Shown: in pieces, positions 1-6,931 of the stretch
How the letters are laid out: every line of letters starts with the position of its first letter
Numbering within the stretch: position 1 is the stretch's first letter
From: Candidatus Aenigmatarchaeota archaeon
Lineage (GTDB): Archaea > Aenigmatarchaeota > Aenigmatarchaeia > PWEA01
Reading direction: 5' to 3'
NCBI GenBank assembly: GCA_003550625.1
Contig: PUKU01000005.1
Location: 1 to 10,164 of the forward strand
Length of the DNA: 10,164 bases
Notes under the pieces: model-generated
The model's database searches: none
Told to the model about the DNA's origin: nothing
The model's input: only the letters and a program-made list of their open reading frames with translations
Position numbers and translations under genes: made by a program

Positions 1-1331
1 AAGGTCACATCTGTGATGTTGCCTTCACCGTCTCTGTCCTCGACATCCACGTAGACAGGTACACCAGCACCGCCAACTTCTCCTGACTCTACGATGATGT
101 AACCTTCGTCGTCCATATCTCCATTGAGTCTGGTCGTGTTTGTGATTTCTTCTACTTCGAAGTTCTGATCGAACCTGTGTGCGTCTACGAACTCAAGTTC
201 CACATCCTCGTAGAATGCTACTTCTTCGTCCCTGTGGTCCTCAAGTCCTAGGTTCTCTACCTCGAAGTAACCGTCAGGTCCTTCGAAGACGTCTCCAGGT
301 CTTAGGGAGTGGACTTCATCGTCATCAAGCTCTTCGTCGTCGTCGTCTTCTACCGTAACGATGTCGTGAAGGTTTTCGAGCTGAATCCACTCGATTGCAT
401 CCTCATCTCCTGTTCCATCTACTTTGTAGTTGAACTCGAACCTGTCGTCGAGCCAGAACTCGTCTCCGTTGTCCTGTTCGATCTCAGCTAAAGTCGTCTC
501 GATGTTGATTCTTGTGCTTGAGAAAATCACAGGAGCTCTTACTCTGAACTCGTCGTCGTCGCCAAAGGTCTTTGCTTCTTCGTCTCCTTTCTCCAGTACT
601 GCGTCGTCTATTACTTCTCCGTCGTAGAGGATGTTGACCCAGATCGCGTCTGCGTCTTCGTTGATTTCATCGATCTCTACTTCCCAACCGTTGTGGGAAA
701 CTGTGTCTCCTACGGCGAGTCTCCTGTGCTCGATCTTGCTACCGAGTTCGATTGTGCTGGACGTTAGGTCGACAACTTCGTACTCTTCTCCTAGCAGGTA
801 GATGGACTGTTCTTCTTCTACTCCTGCTCCGTAGTCTGCTTCGTAGACTATTTCTCCTGCTTCTGCCTCGAATCTTTCTTCGAGATCCATCTCATAGAAC
901 TCGTCCGTCGTGACTGTTGATCCAAGTCCTGAATCTGTAGTGTCTATCCAGGCTGTTTCAGTTACGAAGAGACCATCTGTCTCGTCGTACTCTAGGTAGT
1001 CTGCGAAAACGGAGTACTTGTAGCTTACATCGAGGTCTATTTCGTCTCTGATTGTTACTTCGTCGTAGTCTCCGTCTACATCTACTCTCTCTTCAACTTC
1101 GATCGGTTCTTCGATGGTCGAAAGACCACCCATCGTGATTGCGATATCTATCGCTCCCACGACGTCGTCTGTCATGGCGTCGTCTCCAACAACCATGCTG
1201 AACTCCGCTTCTCCTTCTTCGATGAAGGGCTCAGGGAGTTCTTCTAGAGTTGCAGCTGCTGCGGGGAAAGCCAGAGTTGCTCCAGCCATTAAAGTACCCA
1301 GTGCAGATGCTGCTAGTCTCTTAATTTTCAT
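1..1331 (-). CDS. S-layer protein, methanococcal type (N-terminal 443 codons, runs off the left edge)
   Basis: This is the main surface-lattice protein or a close paralogue, secreted and assembled outside the cell membrane. The ATG at 1331-1329 follows an AGGTGA ribosome binding site. Residues 1-26 form a classic signal peptide: a basic start (MKIKR), a hydrophobic core and an alanine-rich cleavage region ending AAAA. Directly after it comes the hallmark of the archaeal S_layer_N domain: LPEPFIEEG at residues 32-40, then MVVGDDAMTDDVVGAIDIA at about 46-64. The rest is a beta-rich, extremely Asp/Glu-rich ectodomain with almost no cysteine, as in halophile surface proteins. The frame stays open for all 443 codons to the edge; family members usually continue with an S_layer_C domain that would lie outside. 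I am sure it is an S-layer-family protein, less sure that it is the dominant lattice subunit. Confidence 0.88.
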   Translation of the reverse strand, partial: MKIKRLAASALGTLMAGATLAFPAAAATLEELPEPFIEEGEAEFSMVVGDDAMTDDVVGAIDIAITMGGLSTIEEPIEVEERVDVDGDYDEVTIRDEIDLDVSYKYSVFADYLEYDETDGLFVTETAWIDTTDSGLGSTVTTDEFYEMDLEERFEAEAGEIVYEADYGAGVEEEQSIYLLGEEYEVVDLTSSTIELGSKIEHRRLAVGDTVSHNGWEVEIDEINEDADAIWVNILYDGEVIDDAVLEKGDEEAKTFGDDDEFRVRAPVIFSSTRINIETTLAEIEQDNGDEFWLDDRFEFNYKVDGTGDEDAIEWIQLENLHDIVTVEDDDDEELDDDEVHSLRPGDVFEGPDGYFEVENLGLEDHRDEEVAFYEDVELEFVDAHRFDQNFEVEEITNTTRLNGDMDDEGYIIVESGEVGGAGVPVYVDVEDRDGEGNITDVT

Positions 1332-1338
1332 CTTACTA

Positions 1339-1344
1339 TCACCT
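1339..1344 (-). promoter_or_regulatory. Ribosome binding site of the S-layer gene
   Basis: AGGTGA on the minus strand matches the anti-Shine-Dalgarno end of archaeal 16S rRNA and lies seven bases before the ATG at 1331. It fixes the start and shows that this mRNA has a leader, unlike several apparently leaderless neighbours. Confidence 0.75.
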
Positions 1345-1370
1345 AAGTTTTCTAATTTTTTGTGTTTATC

Positions 1371-1417
1371 CGATCCCGAATGGTTTTGGTGGGATCGAAC
1401 TTGGTCCATGATGGACC
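1371..1417 (-). promoter_or_regulatory. Two hairpins in the S-layer mRNA leader
   Basis: With the TATA box at 1454-1462, transcription should start near 1430 and give a leader of about 100 bases. Within it are two inverted repeats. The first in transcript order is GGTCCA/TGGACC (1403-1417; six pairs, three-base loop). The second is CGATCCC/GGGATCG (1371-1377 with 1391-1397; seven pairs, 13-base loop). They sit upstream of the ribosome binding site and could stabilise the mRNA or control translation. Function is inferred; the repeats are seen. Confidence 0.5.
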
Positions 1418-1453
1418 TTTTTTTCTTTCTTCACCACATAATAACCCTTAACC

Positions 1454-1462
1454 CTTATAAAA
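1454..1462 (-). promoter_or_regulatory. TATA box of the S-layer gene
   Basis: The minus strand reads CCTTTTTATAAGG around here (1453-1465), a strong archaeal TATA sequence. It is followed by an A-rich initial transcribed region and then the hairpin leader. Its distance from the ATG, about 125 bases, implies a long leader. Confidence 0.65.
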
Positions 1463-1469
1463 AGGTGAC

Positions 1470-1484
1470 TTGAAACGGTTTCAA
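1470..1484. promoter_or_regulatory. Perfect 15-bp palindrome upstream of the S-layer TATA box
   Basis: TTGAAAC-G-GTTTCAA is a perfect 7-1-7 inverted repeat, seven bases upstream of the TATA box. That is the usual place for an activator, or for a regulator acting next to TFB. A related core, GAAACGTTTC, lies upstream of the membrane winged-helix gene at 5414-5423. It is a candidate operator; no binding protein is known from sequence alone. Confidence 0.5.
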
Positions 1485-1611
1485 CGCACCCCTTTTGCTT
1501 GGGTGAACGGTGTCCACATAGGTCTTAGACCGTTTAATAGAACTTGGGACTGTTTCAGGAGCCCATTTGAACTTTTATTAGCAAAATAAAGCGATCTGAG
1601 AGCTTTTTGAT

Positions 1612-2457
1612 TTAGAGCGATTCATAACCCTTGTATGCCAGGGCCGATGCGAGCAACATCGTCGCACCAAGTAGCTCCAGGCTCTCCTCGAGAAGGTAGT
1701 CGACCATCCTCGTCCTCACGTCCATCATAGTAATGCCCCGTTCCTCCTCCATTTCCAGTATCCTCTCGTCTGCCTCCTCGTAGAGCAACGCGAGTTCCTC
1801 TCCGCCTGCACGTGTCATCGCGTTGTACATCCCATCGCCGATCATCCAGTCGTACTCGGTTACCTCGAGCGGTCCCGAAAGGAATGCTGCGGATCCGTAA
1901 AATACGAATCCCAGGACCATGAGCTTGACCACGGTTCTCTTTGTAAGCACGTGCTTACCGTACCTGACAACTGCAACTGTAGGAAAAAGTGCTATAAGAC
2001 CGAAGTATACTGTCTCCATGGTGTTGACCATGGTCCAGCTTAGTGAGAAGGTCTGTCTGAAAAGTATGTGTCTTATGTTGCCCCAGTCCTCGAGGAACAT
2101 CAGAACGGACCCAACAAAGAAAAGGGTCCAGAACATGCTTTCCTTATCCCTTCCTTCTTCCCCGAGCCTCTTGGCAAGGTAGCCGCTTGTTGTTACAAGC
2201 AACAGAAGGAACAGCCACTGTATCATCTCTATGGGTCCTGCCTCGGTGAACATGTAGTCCCAGAGTGCAGGTACCGTGAAGCTCTCGAAAAGCGATCTCA
2301 GGCCGAATACATTGACCACGTCAACCAGATAAACTCCGATGTAGGAAGCAACCAGAACTCCCACGCCTACATACAGTATGTACCTGTAGTTCGGCAGCAG
2401 TTCCTCCAGAGCATCTGCAGTCCTGTCCAGAAGTCCCTGGGAATCATCTTCGGCCAT
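1612..2457 (-). CDS. Six-helix membrane protein of unknown function
   Basis: An integral membrane protein of 281 residues. I start it at the ATG at 2457; an in-frame TTG two codons earlier (2463) is less likely, because 2457 lies about 27 bases from the TATA box, as expected for a leaderless mRNA. Hydrophobic segments lie at about 25-45, 76-94, 108-122, 147-165, 175-193 and 257-275. Charged residues sit in or beside helices in two patterns: FLEDWGNIRH (121-130) and EESLELLG (257-264). Between helices five and six is an acidic domain of about 60 residues (195-255). Buried Glu/Asp/Arg/His suggest transport, ion sensing or catalysis in the membrane, but I recognise no family with confidence. It diverges from the glycosyltransferase gene with a shared promoter, hinting at an envelope role. 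Confidence 0.85.
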   Translation of the reverse strand: MAEDDSQGLLDRTADALEELLPNYRYILYVGVGVLVASYIGVYLVDVVNVFGLRSLFESFTVPALWDYMFTEAGPIEMIQWLFLLLLVTTSGYLAKRLGEEGRDKESMFWTLFFVGSVLMFLEDWGNIRHILFRQTFSLSWTMVNTMETVYFGLIALFPTVAVVRYGKHVLTKRTVVKLMVLGFVFYGSAAFLSGPLEVTEYDWMIGDGMYNAMTRAGGEELALLYEEADERILEMEEERGITMMDVRTRMVDYLLEESLELLGATMLLASALAYKGYESL

Positions 2458-2478
2458 AGACAACTACTGTTTCCCCTA

Positions 2479-2489
2479 TTTTAATATAC
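2479..2489. promoter_or_regulatory. Shared, apparently two-way TATA box between the membrane protein and glycosyltransferase genes
   Basis: TTTTAATATAC is the only TATA-like element in the gap between the divergent starts. Its centre (about 2484) is 27 bases from the ATG at 2457 on the minus strand and 27 bases from the ATG at 2511 on the plus strand. Both are the spacing expected for leaderless transcription. Confidence 0.55.
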
Positions 2490-2506
2490 TTTAGTGTAAA
2501 ACTAAA
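2490..2506. promoter_or_regulatory. Inverted repeat TTTAGT-5-ACTAAA next to the shared TATA box
   Basis: A perfect six-base inverted repeat with a five-base spacer lies between the TATA box and the glycosyltransferase start. A bound protein here would block transcription start on the plus side, so it is a candidate operator. It is short and AT-rich, so chance is possible. Confidence 0.35.
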
Positions 2507-2510
2507 GGGG

Positions 2511-3731
2511 ATGTATATGGGCTTCACCACGAACCTCTACCTGACCTTTTTCGCCGTTATGATATTCTCAACTGTTCTCTGGCTCATGGTCTACTACATG
2601 AACCTCGACAAGATATCCAAGGACCCGGAGGTGAAGGACTACAAGGACGTTACGTTCCTCGTACCCGCCTACAACGAGGAGGGGATAGTGGGAAAGACCA
2701 TAGAGAGGCTCCTTGAACTCGACTACCCCGAGAACAGTTTCAGTATAATAGCCATAAACGACGGCTCGGAGGACGGTACACTCGATGAACTGAAGAAGTT
2801 CGAGGACGATATACAGATAATAGACAAGGAGAACACAGGCAAGGCAGACTCTATGAACGTTGCCCTTGAATCGGTGGACACGGAGTTCGTGGCATCCATG
2901 GACGCAGACTCCTATCCAACGAAGCACTACCTCAAGAGCGTCATGGGATACTTGGATGACGAGGAGGTTTACGGCGTGACGCCGGCCCTTAAGGTTTGCA
3001 GGGACGACACCCTTGCGGAAAAGATACAGTGGGCCGAGTACATATACCAGATATTCCTGAGGAAGGTCTTCGCACTCTTCAACGTTCAGTACGTGATGCC
3101 CGGTCCGGGTAGCGTTTACAAGACCAAGTTTTTGAAGGAGACAGGTGGATGGGACGACAGTACCCTCACAGAGGACATGGAGATGGGCTTCAGGATGATG
3201 AGCAAGAAGCACAAGATAGAGAACAGTACAAACGCAGAGGTAATGACCGATCCACCCTCGAATTTCCGAGATCTATTCAACCAGAGGACAAGGTGGTACA
3301 GAGGCTACGTTCAGAACTGCGTAAAGTACAAAAGCATGATAGGAAGACCGTCCGGCGGAACACTGGGAGTTTTCCTCATGCCCCTCAACGCGGTATGGAT
3401 AGCCATGCTCATGTTCTTTCTGTTGCATACAGCTTACAACCTTGCCGGTATAGCTCAAGGCTGGGTAAACACCTACCTCTTGCTGGGCTACTTTCCATTG
3501 GATCTTTCGTTTTCTCTCCAGCAAATAGAGTTTTTCCATATATTCCTGGTTTTTTTCTTTTCGATGGGAGTGGGAACGGTCTTTCTGAGCCTTTATACCG
3601 CAAGCGAACCGGTCAACATCACAGAGAAGAAGATTAACTACCTATCCTTTTTTATTATCTATCCCTATTTATTTGCTATGTTCTGGGTAGCCGCATTTTT
3701 GGATATGGTGAGGAGTGATAGAAAATGGTAG
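2511..3731 (+). CDS. Membrane glycosyltransferase, family 2, processive type
   Basis: This 406-residue enzyme should move sugars from nucleotide-sugars onto a growing polysaccharide or lipid-linked glycan at the cytoplasmic face. It has an N-terminal helix (about 8-29), a GT-A catalytic domain (about 45-270) and C-terminal helices (about 285-310, 341-362, 376-398). Catalytic motifs are intact: VPAYNEE at 51-57, NDGS at 83-86, DAD at 131-133 (metal/nucleotide site), TED at 220-222 (catalytic base region) and QRTRW at 258-262. The last is the Q-x-x-R-W signature of processive synthases such as cellulose, hyaluronan and poly-GlcNAc synthases. The sugar cannot be told from sequence. The first ATG fits a leaderless mRNA; the ATG two codons on (2517) is an alternative because AGGGG precedes it. 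Its last seven bases overlap the next gene, so the two are probably co-translated. Confidence 0.9.
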   Translation: MYMGFTTNLYLTFFAVMIFSTVLWLMVYYMNLDKISKDPEVKDYKDVTFLVPAYNEEGIVGKTIERLLELDYPENSFSIIAINDGSEDGTLDELKKFEDDIQIIDKENTGKADSMNVALESVDTEFVASMDADSYPTKHYLKSVMGYLDDEEVYGVTPALKVCRDDTLAEKIQWAEYIYQIFLRKVFALFNVQYVMPGPGSVYKTKFLKETGGWDDSTLTEDMEMGFRMMSKKHKIENSTNAEVMTDPPSNFRDLFNQRTRWYRGYVQNCVKYKSMIGRPSGGTLGVFLMPLNAVWIAMLMFFLLHTAYNLAGIAQGWVNTYLLLGYFPLDLSFSLQQIEFFHIFLVFFFSMGVGTVFLSLYTASEPVNITEKKINYLSFFIIYPYLFAMFWVAAFLDMVRSDRKW

Positions 3732-4474
3732 ATAAGAACCTTGCACTGGGAACAGTCGTGATAGCAGCAGCCCTTACAGTTGTCATAATGAGTGGTATGT
3801 TCTACTTCGGGGGTGTGCTTCAGGATGCCAAGGTCGAGGACATGTCATCGGACCTCCAGAGGTTGGAGATAGATAGACGTTCTCAGGAGATAAGCAGAGC
3901 AATAGCAAGTGATATGTTGGGAAACGACTGTAGAGTTTTGGATGCATCCATCAGCTGGGCGGTTAAAAACCTCGGTGAACTGGAGAGAAAGATAGAGGAT
4001 CATGAGGATACTGAAAGGTTCGAGGGCGATGGATTCAGAATGCTTAAGAGGGAGTACACAAACCTACTTCTCGACTACTGGTTACTTATGAGGGAGGCGG
4101 AAAAGGAGTGCGGTGTAAACAAGACAAGGATAGTTTACTTCTATGCCTACGATGACGTATGTCCCATGTGCGATGACCAGGGAACGATACTTACACACTA
4201 CAGACAGAAGTACGTTGATGATATACTCGTATTTCCATTGGATGTTACACTGGACATGGATCCCGTGGATCTACTTATAGATGCATACGTCCTGGATGAC
4301 GAAGGCGAGGCGGTCTATCCGACAATGAAGATAAACGGCGAGGTATATAGAGGGTTCGTCGGTATGGAAGAGCTCGGTGAGATACTGGAGGAAGAGATAG
4401 AAAACGGATACAACGAGACTGAAGAAAGCGAGTACAACGAGACGGATGGTCAGGAAATCATTCCCCTTTCTTGA
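3725..4474 (+). CDS. Membrane-anchored thioredoxin-fold protein
   Basis: A 249-residue protein with a short N-terminal tail, one membrane helix (about 8-30), a helical linker (about 35-128) and a C-terminal thioredoxin-like domain (about 134-222). The redox motif CPMC is at 146-149 after the strand IVYFYAYDD, and YPTMKING (198-205) carries the expected cis-proline (Pro199) before the last strand. Three NxT sequons (132, 230, 238), two of them in an acidic tail, suggest that the soluble part faces outside, where archaeal N-glycosylation acts; this is inference. Likely roles are disulfide exchange or redox support for surface proteins. Two more cysteines (69, 129) are in the linker. It overlaps the glycosyltransferase by seven bases, so it belongs to the same operon, and its last 17 bases overlap the convergent gene. 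Confidence 0.85.
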   Translation: MVDKNLALGTVVIAAALTVVIMSGMFYFGGVLQDAKVEDMSSDLQRLEIDRRSQEISRAIASDMLGNDCRVLDASISWAVKNLGELERKIEDHEDTERFEGDGFRMLKREYTNLLLDYWLLMREAEKECGVNKTRIVYFYAYDDVCPMCDDQGTILTHYRQKYVDDILVFPLDVTLDMDPVDLLIDAYVLDDEGEAVYPTMKINGEVYRGFVGMEELGEILEEEIENGYNETEESEYNETDGQEIIPLS

Positions 4475-5354
4475 GCTTGACCCTGTTTGTTCTACCTACC
4501 TTCTTTGTTTCCAGGAGTCCCCTTTCCTTGAGGTCCCTGATAAGCCTCGATACCTTTGCCTTGGAGAAGTCAACTGAGTCCACGATCCTTTTCTGTTTTA
4601 TCTCCCCACCGCCGTTCTCCACTATCTTAATTACCTTTATCTCGTCCTCCTTGAGTGCATCGGGCATACCGTTGTCTTCACCGTTGCCCATCTTTATTGC
4701 TACAGCCAGAAGGAGCATTATTAGTGCAACTCCAAGAATAACCACGTAGGTTTCGGGTATGCTTTCAACGGGCTCCTCCGTCCTTTCGAATGAGACCCGT
4801 GGGTTTATGCCATCTCCACCTGATACATCATCATCGGACCAGAATACGTAGATCCTTCTGCCATCGGATCTTTCCTCACCGTATCCCGGCGTGAACCTAC
4901 TGAAGGGAGTCTCCATTTCCTCGGATATCAGTACGAGCCCTTCCTCGAGTCTTGCTATATATACCAACGTTTCGGTGTCGTGTGGAGTCGTCATATCGTC
5001 GCTAAAATAGTAGTGGTCTCCTATGTTGTTTACAAGGTCGTTGGTCTTGAACTCCAGCGATAGTCTACCACTTCCCCCTTCTGATAGGTTACATGTTACA
5101 AGGGAACCGTAGTCCCTGTCCTCTATCTTACAATCATGTTCGTCGAGGGTTGACCTTGATGAAAACTCCTCCACGGAGAAGAAAAGAGCCTTTTCAAGTA
5201 CATCCGGTGCCTCGTTGAAATGTATAGTGTCTTCTATCTCTGCTGTAAGCAGGCTTATGTCTGCCTCCCTCCGGTAAAGATTTATGCTGGCTGCGGATGC
5301 ACCGGGTAGAATAAGTACAAACGCTACCAGAAACCCCAAAAGTAATCTTTTCAT
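4458..5354 (-). CDS. Membrane-tethered winged-helix transcription regulator with a secreted sensor domain
   Basis: A 298-residue one-pass protein. Residues 1-21 are a signal peptide (MKRLLLG, hydrophobic core, ASA before the cut). Residues 22-200 are a beta-rich outside domain with one pair of cysteines (75, 88) that could form a disulfide. A membrane helix spans about 202-221. The cytoplasmic part (about 235-295) is a winged helix-turn-helix: a first helix at EDEIKVIKIVENGG, then IKQKRIVDS, then the recognition-helix region SKAKVSRLIRDLKERGLLE, then a basic wing KKVGRTNRVKLKK. The order ectodomain-TM-wHTH matches archaeal membrane-bound one-component regulators seen in haloarchaea and methanogens. 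The signal sensed and its targets are unknown. It converges with the thioredoxin gene, overlapping it by 17 bases. Confidence 0.82.
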   Translation of the reverse strand: MKRLLLGFLVAFVLILPGASAASINLYRREADISLLTAEIEDTIHFNEAPDVLEKALFFSVEEFSSRSTLDEHDCKIEDRDYGSLVTCNLSEGGSGRLSLEFKTNDLVNNIGDHYYFSDDMTTPHDTETLVYIARLEEGLVLISEEMETPFSRFTPGYGEERSDGRRIYVFWSDDDVSGGDGINPRVSFERTEEPVESIPETYVVILGVALIMLLLAVAIKMGNGEDNGMPDALKEDEIKVIKIVENGGGEIKQKRIVDSVDFSKAKVSRLIRDLKERGLLETKKVGRTNRVKLKKGE

Positions 5355-5376
5355 ACTGTCCTGGTCTTTGTTGTCA

Positions 5377-5387
5377 ATAAATAAATA
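5377..5387 (-). promoter_or_regulatory. TATA box of the membrane regulator gene
   Basis: CTATTTATTTA on the minus strand is centred about 28 bases before the ATG at 5354, which fits a leaderless transcript. Confidence 0.5.
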
Positions 5388-5413
5388 GTTTAACGATCTG
5401 TTCGGTCCGCGAC

Positions 5414-5423
5414 GAAACGTTTC
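5414..5423. promoter_or_regulatory. Palindrome GAAACGTTTC upstream of the membrane regulator gene
   Basis: A perfect 10-bp palindrome that touches the stop codon of the upstream small gene and lies about 27 bases beyond the regulator's TATA box. It shares the GAAAC/GTTTC half-sites of the 15-bp palindrome at 1470-1484, but with no central base. It could be an autoregulatory site; the evidence is similarity only. Confidence 0.3.
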
Positions 5424-5850
5424 ATTCAGATGTCACTATCCCACCTGCTCCCTGTGATGCGTACTGATGTATCAGTGCAGCAACTCCGTTCGCCATGTCC
5501 TGTAGTTCGTCGACCTTGATAACCTTCGAGTCCGGTTCTATGACCTCTACAGACGAAGGTCCGAAAAGCATGGAGAACTTTATGAGGTTCCTGACAGATG
5601 GAACAACGAACTCTATCTCGGCTATCTGAGAGTAAGCCTTTCTGGCCTTCCTTGTGGGTGGACTTTCTACCTCCTCTGGTTCGTCGAACTCCTTGGAGTA
5701 GACTTCTATGCCGTCCTGCTTTTCTATCTTATCTATGTGTTTTTCGAGTGCCCTCTTTGCAACATCTTCCTTTATCGCCATTACCTCTATGAAGGCACGG
5801 GCTCTTATCCATCCGTCTTCGACCTTGTCAAGTGCTTCCTCTCTTTCCAT
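5422..5850 (-). CDS. Small acidic cytoplasmic protein of unknown function, second gene of the amrS operon
   Basis: A 142-residue soluble protein with no signal or membrane segment. The N-terminal part (1-48) looks helical and charged (REEALDKVEDGW...). A proline- and charge-rich linker follows (about 55-70). The C-terminal part has a strand (IAEIEFVVPS, 76-85), a hydrophobic stretch (LIKFSMLFGPSSVEVIEP, 89-106) and a final helix ending in SQGAGGIV (132-139). The well-formed C-terminal half looks like a conserved fold, but I do not recognise the family. It starts 22 bases after the amrS stop and follows an AAGGTC-like ribosome binding site, so the two are probably co-transcribed. Confidence 0.8.
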   Translation of the reverse strand: MEREEALDKVEDGWIRARAFIEVMAIKEDVAKRALEKHIDKIEKQDGIEVYSKEFDEPEEVESPPTRKARKAYSQIAEIEFVVPSVRNLIKFSMLFGPSSVEVIEPDSKVIKVDELQDMANGVAALIHQYASQGAGGIVTSE

Positions 5851-5872
5851 TTTACCGGACCTTGTTTCCTTC

Positions 5873-6910
5873 TCAATCTTTAAATAGTTTTTCTGGAATG
5901 AACTTCTCTCCTCTTATATTTATGTCCTCGTCGCACTCATGGCACTTCATACCTCTTTTCAGGTTGAACTCCTCCACTCTGAAACCAACCCTCTTTACAA
6001 GAAGGCTGTTGCAGTTCGGGCAGTACGTTGATTCCGATCTGTGTCCGGGCACGTTACCACAGTATACGTAGTTTAAGCCTTCTTCCTTTCCTATATCCAT
6101 AGCCCTCTCCAGCGTTTCAACGGGAGTGGGTTTACTGTCCAGCATCTTGAAATCCGGGTGGAACCGCGAGAAGTGGACCGGGGTATCGCTACCCATGTTT
6201 TCCTTTATCCACCTCACCCTTTTCCTTATCTCATCGTCTGTATCGTTCACACCTGGTATTATCAGGTTCGTGACCTCTGTATGTATGTCCCGGTCGGATA
6301 GCTCCCCGAGTATCGTGTATATTGGTTCCATATCCGGAACTCCGCAGTGTTTTCTGTAGAACTCTTCTCCGCCCTTGAGGTCGACGTTTATTCCATCGAG
6401 AAAGTCCGAAACCTCGTCAAGTGCTTCCTTGGTCATATACCCATTGGAGACAAAGATGTTGTAAAGTTCCGGGGATGCCCTTTTCATGGTATCCCTGGCG
6501 TACTCCAGGAAGATTGTGGGCTCCGTGTACGTGTAGGCTATCCCGCTACATCCACGTTTATTTGCCTTCTCGACCAGGTCATCGGGAGAGAGGTCCCTTC
6601 CACTTATCTCCGTCCAATCCTGTGATATACGGAAGTTCTGGCAGAAATCACACCTGAGGTTGCAGCCCACGGTTGCAACGGAGAGTGCTCTGCTGCCGGG
6701 AGCGAAATGGAACAGGGGTTTCTTTTCTATGGGATCTATGTTCGATGACACGGCCTTTCCATATACCAGGGACATAAGCTTTCCATCCTGGTTTTCCCTG
6801 ACTCCGCAGAACCCTCTTTCACCTTCCTTTATGACACATTTCCTGGGACATACGCCGCATATTGTGCTCCCACAGGAAAGTTTTTCGTAGACTGCCGTCT
6901 CCACGGACAT
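5873..6910 (-). CDS. amrS: AmmeMemoRadiSam-system radical SAM enzyme AmrS
   Basis: A 345-residue radical SAM protein of the AmrS family, the enzyme encoded beside MEMO1 and AMMECR1 homologues in many archaea and bacteria; its substrate is not settled. The [4Fe-4S]/SAM cluster motif CNLRCDFC is at 83-90 (Cys83, 87, 90). Before it lies the family's cysteine-rich N-terminus, CGVCPRKC (18-25) and Cys35, then NIDPIEKKPLFHF at 57-69. A TIM-barrel-like core follows, with TYTEPTIFLEYA (126-137), NGYMTKEAL and the NVDLKG strand. The C-terminus carries a zinc-ribbon-like tail with CPNC and CHEC pairs. Length is normal for the family. It starts at ATG 6910, about 27 bases from a TATA box, so it is probably leaderless. 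No MEMO1 or AMMECR1 gene is in this window; the operon partner is an unknown small gene. Confidence 0.9.
   Translation of the reverse strand: MSVETAVYEKLSCGSTICGVCPRKCVIKEGERGFCGVRENQDGKLMSLVYGKAVSSNIDPIEKKPLFHFAPGSRALSVATVGCNLRCDFCQNFRISQDWTEISGRDLSPDDLVEKANKRGCSGIAYTYTEPTIFLEYARDTMKRASPELYNIFVSNGYMTKEALDEVSDFLDGINVDLKGGEEFYRKHCGVPDMEPIYTILGELSDRDIHTEVTNLIIPGVNDTDDEIRKRVRWIKENMGSDTPVHFSRFHPDFKMLDSKPTPVETLERAMDIGKEEGLNYVYCGNVPGHRSESTYCPNCNSLLVKRVGFRVEEFNLKRGMKCHECDEDINIRGEKFIPEKLFKD
5878..5887 (-). promoter_or_regulatory. Possible internal promoter at the end of amrS
   Basis: CTATTTAAAG lies inside the last codons of amrS (Leu-Phe-Lys), about 32 bases before the start of the small downstream gene. 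It is a good TATA match and could drive that gene separately, but AT-rich coding sequence can produce this by chance. Confidence 0.3.
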
Positions 6911-6931
6911 GGTAGATTCTTTCTCACGTAC

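Noticed and set aside
309..1473. Several plus-strand frames opposite the S-layer gene
   Set aside because: They are the mirror of Asp/Glu/Ser codons in the S-layer gene, very Ser/Val-rich, without start signals.
1521..1531. Short palindrome GGTCTTAGACC between the S-layer and membrane protein genes
   Set aside because: Only five base pairs with a one-base centre, far from any start; likely chance.
2068..2484. A 138-codon plus-strand frame opposite the membrane protein
   Set aside because: It is antisense to a clear six-helix protein and ends over the shared promoter.
2568..3212. A 214-codon minus-strand frame inside the glycosyltransferase
   Set aside because: It is antisense to conserved catalytic motifs and its composition (His/Val/Cys-rich) is that of a shadow frame.
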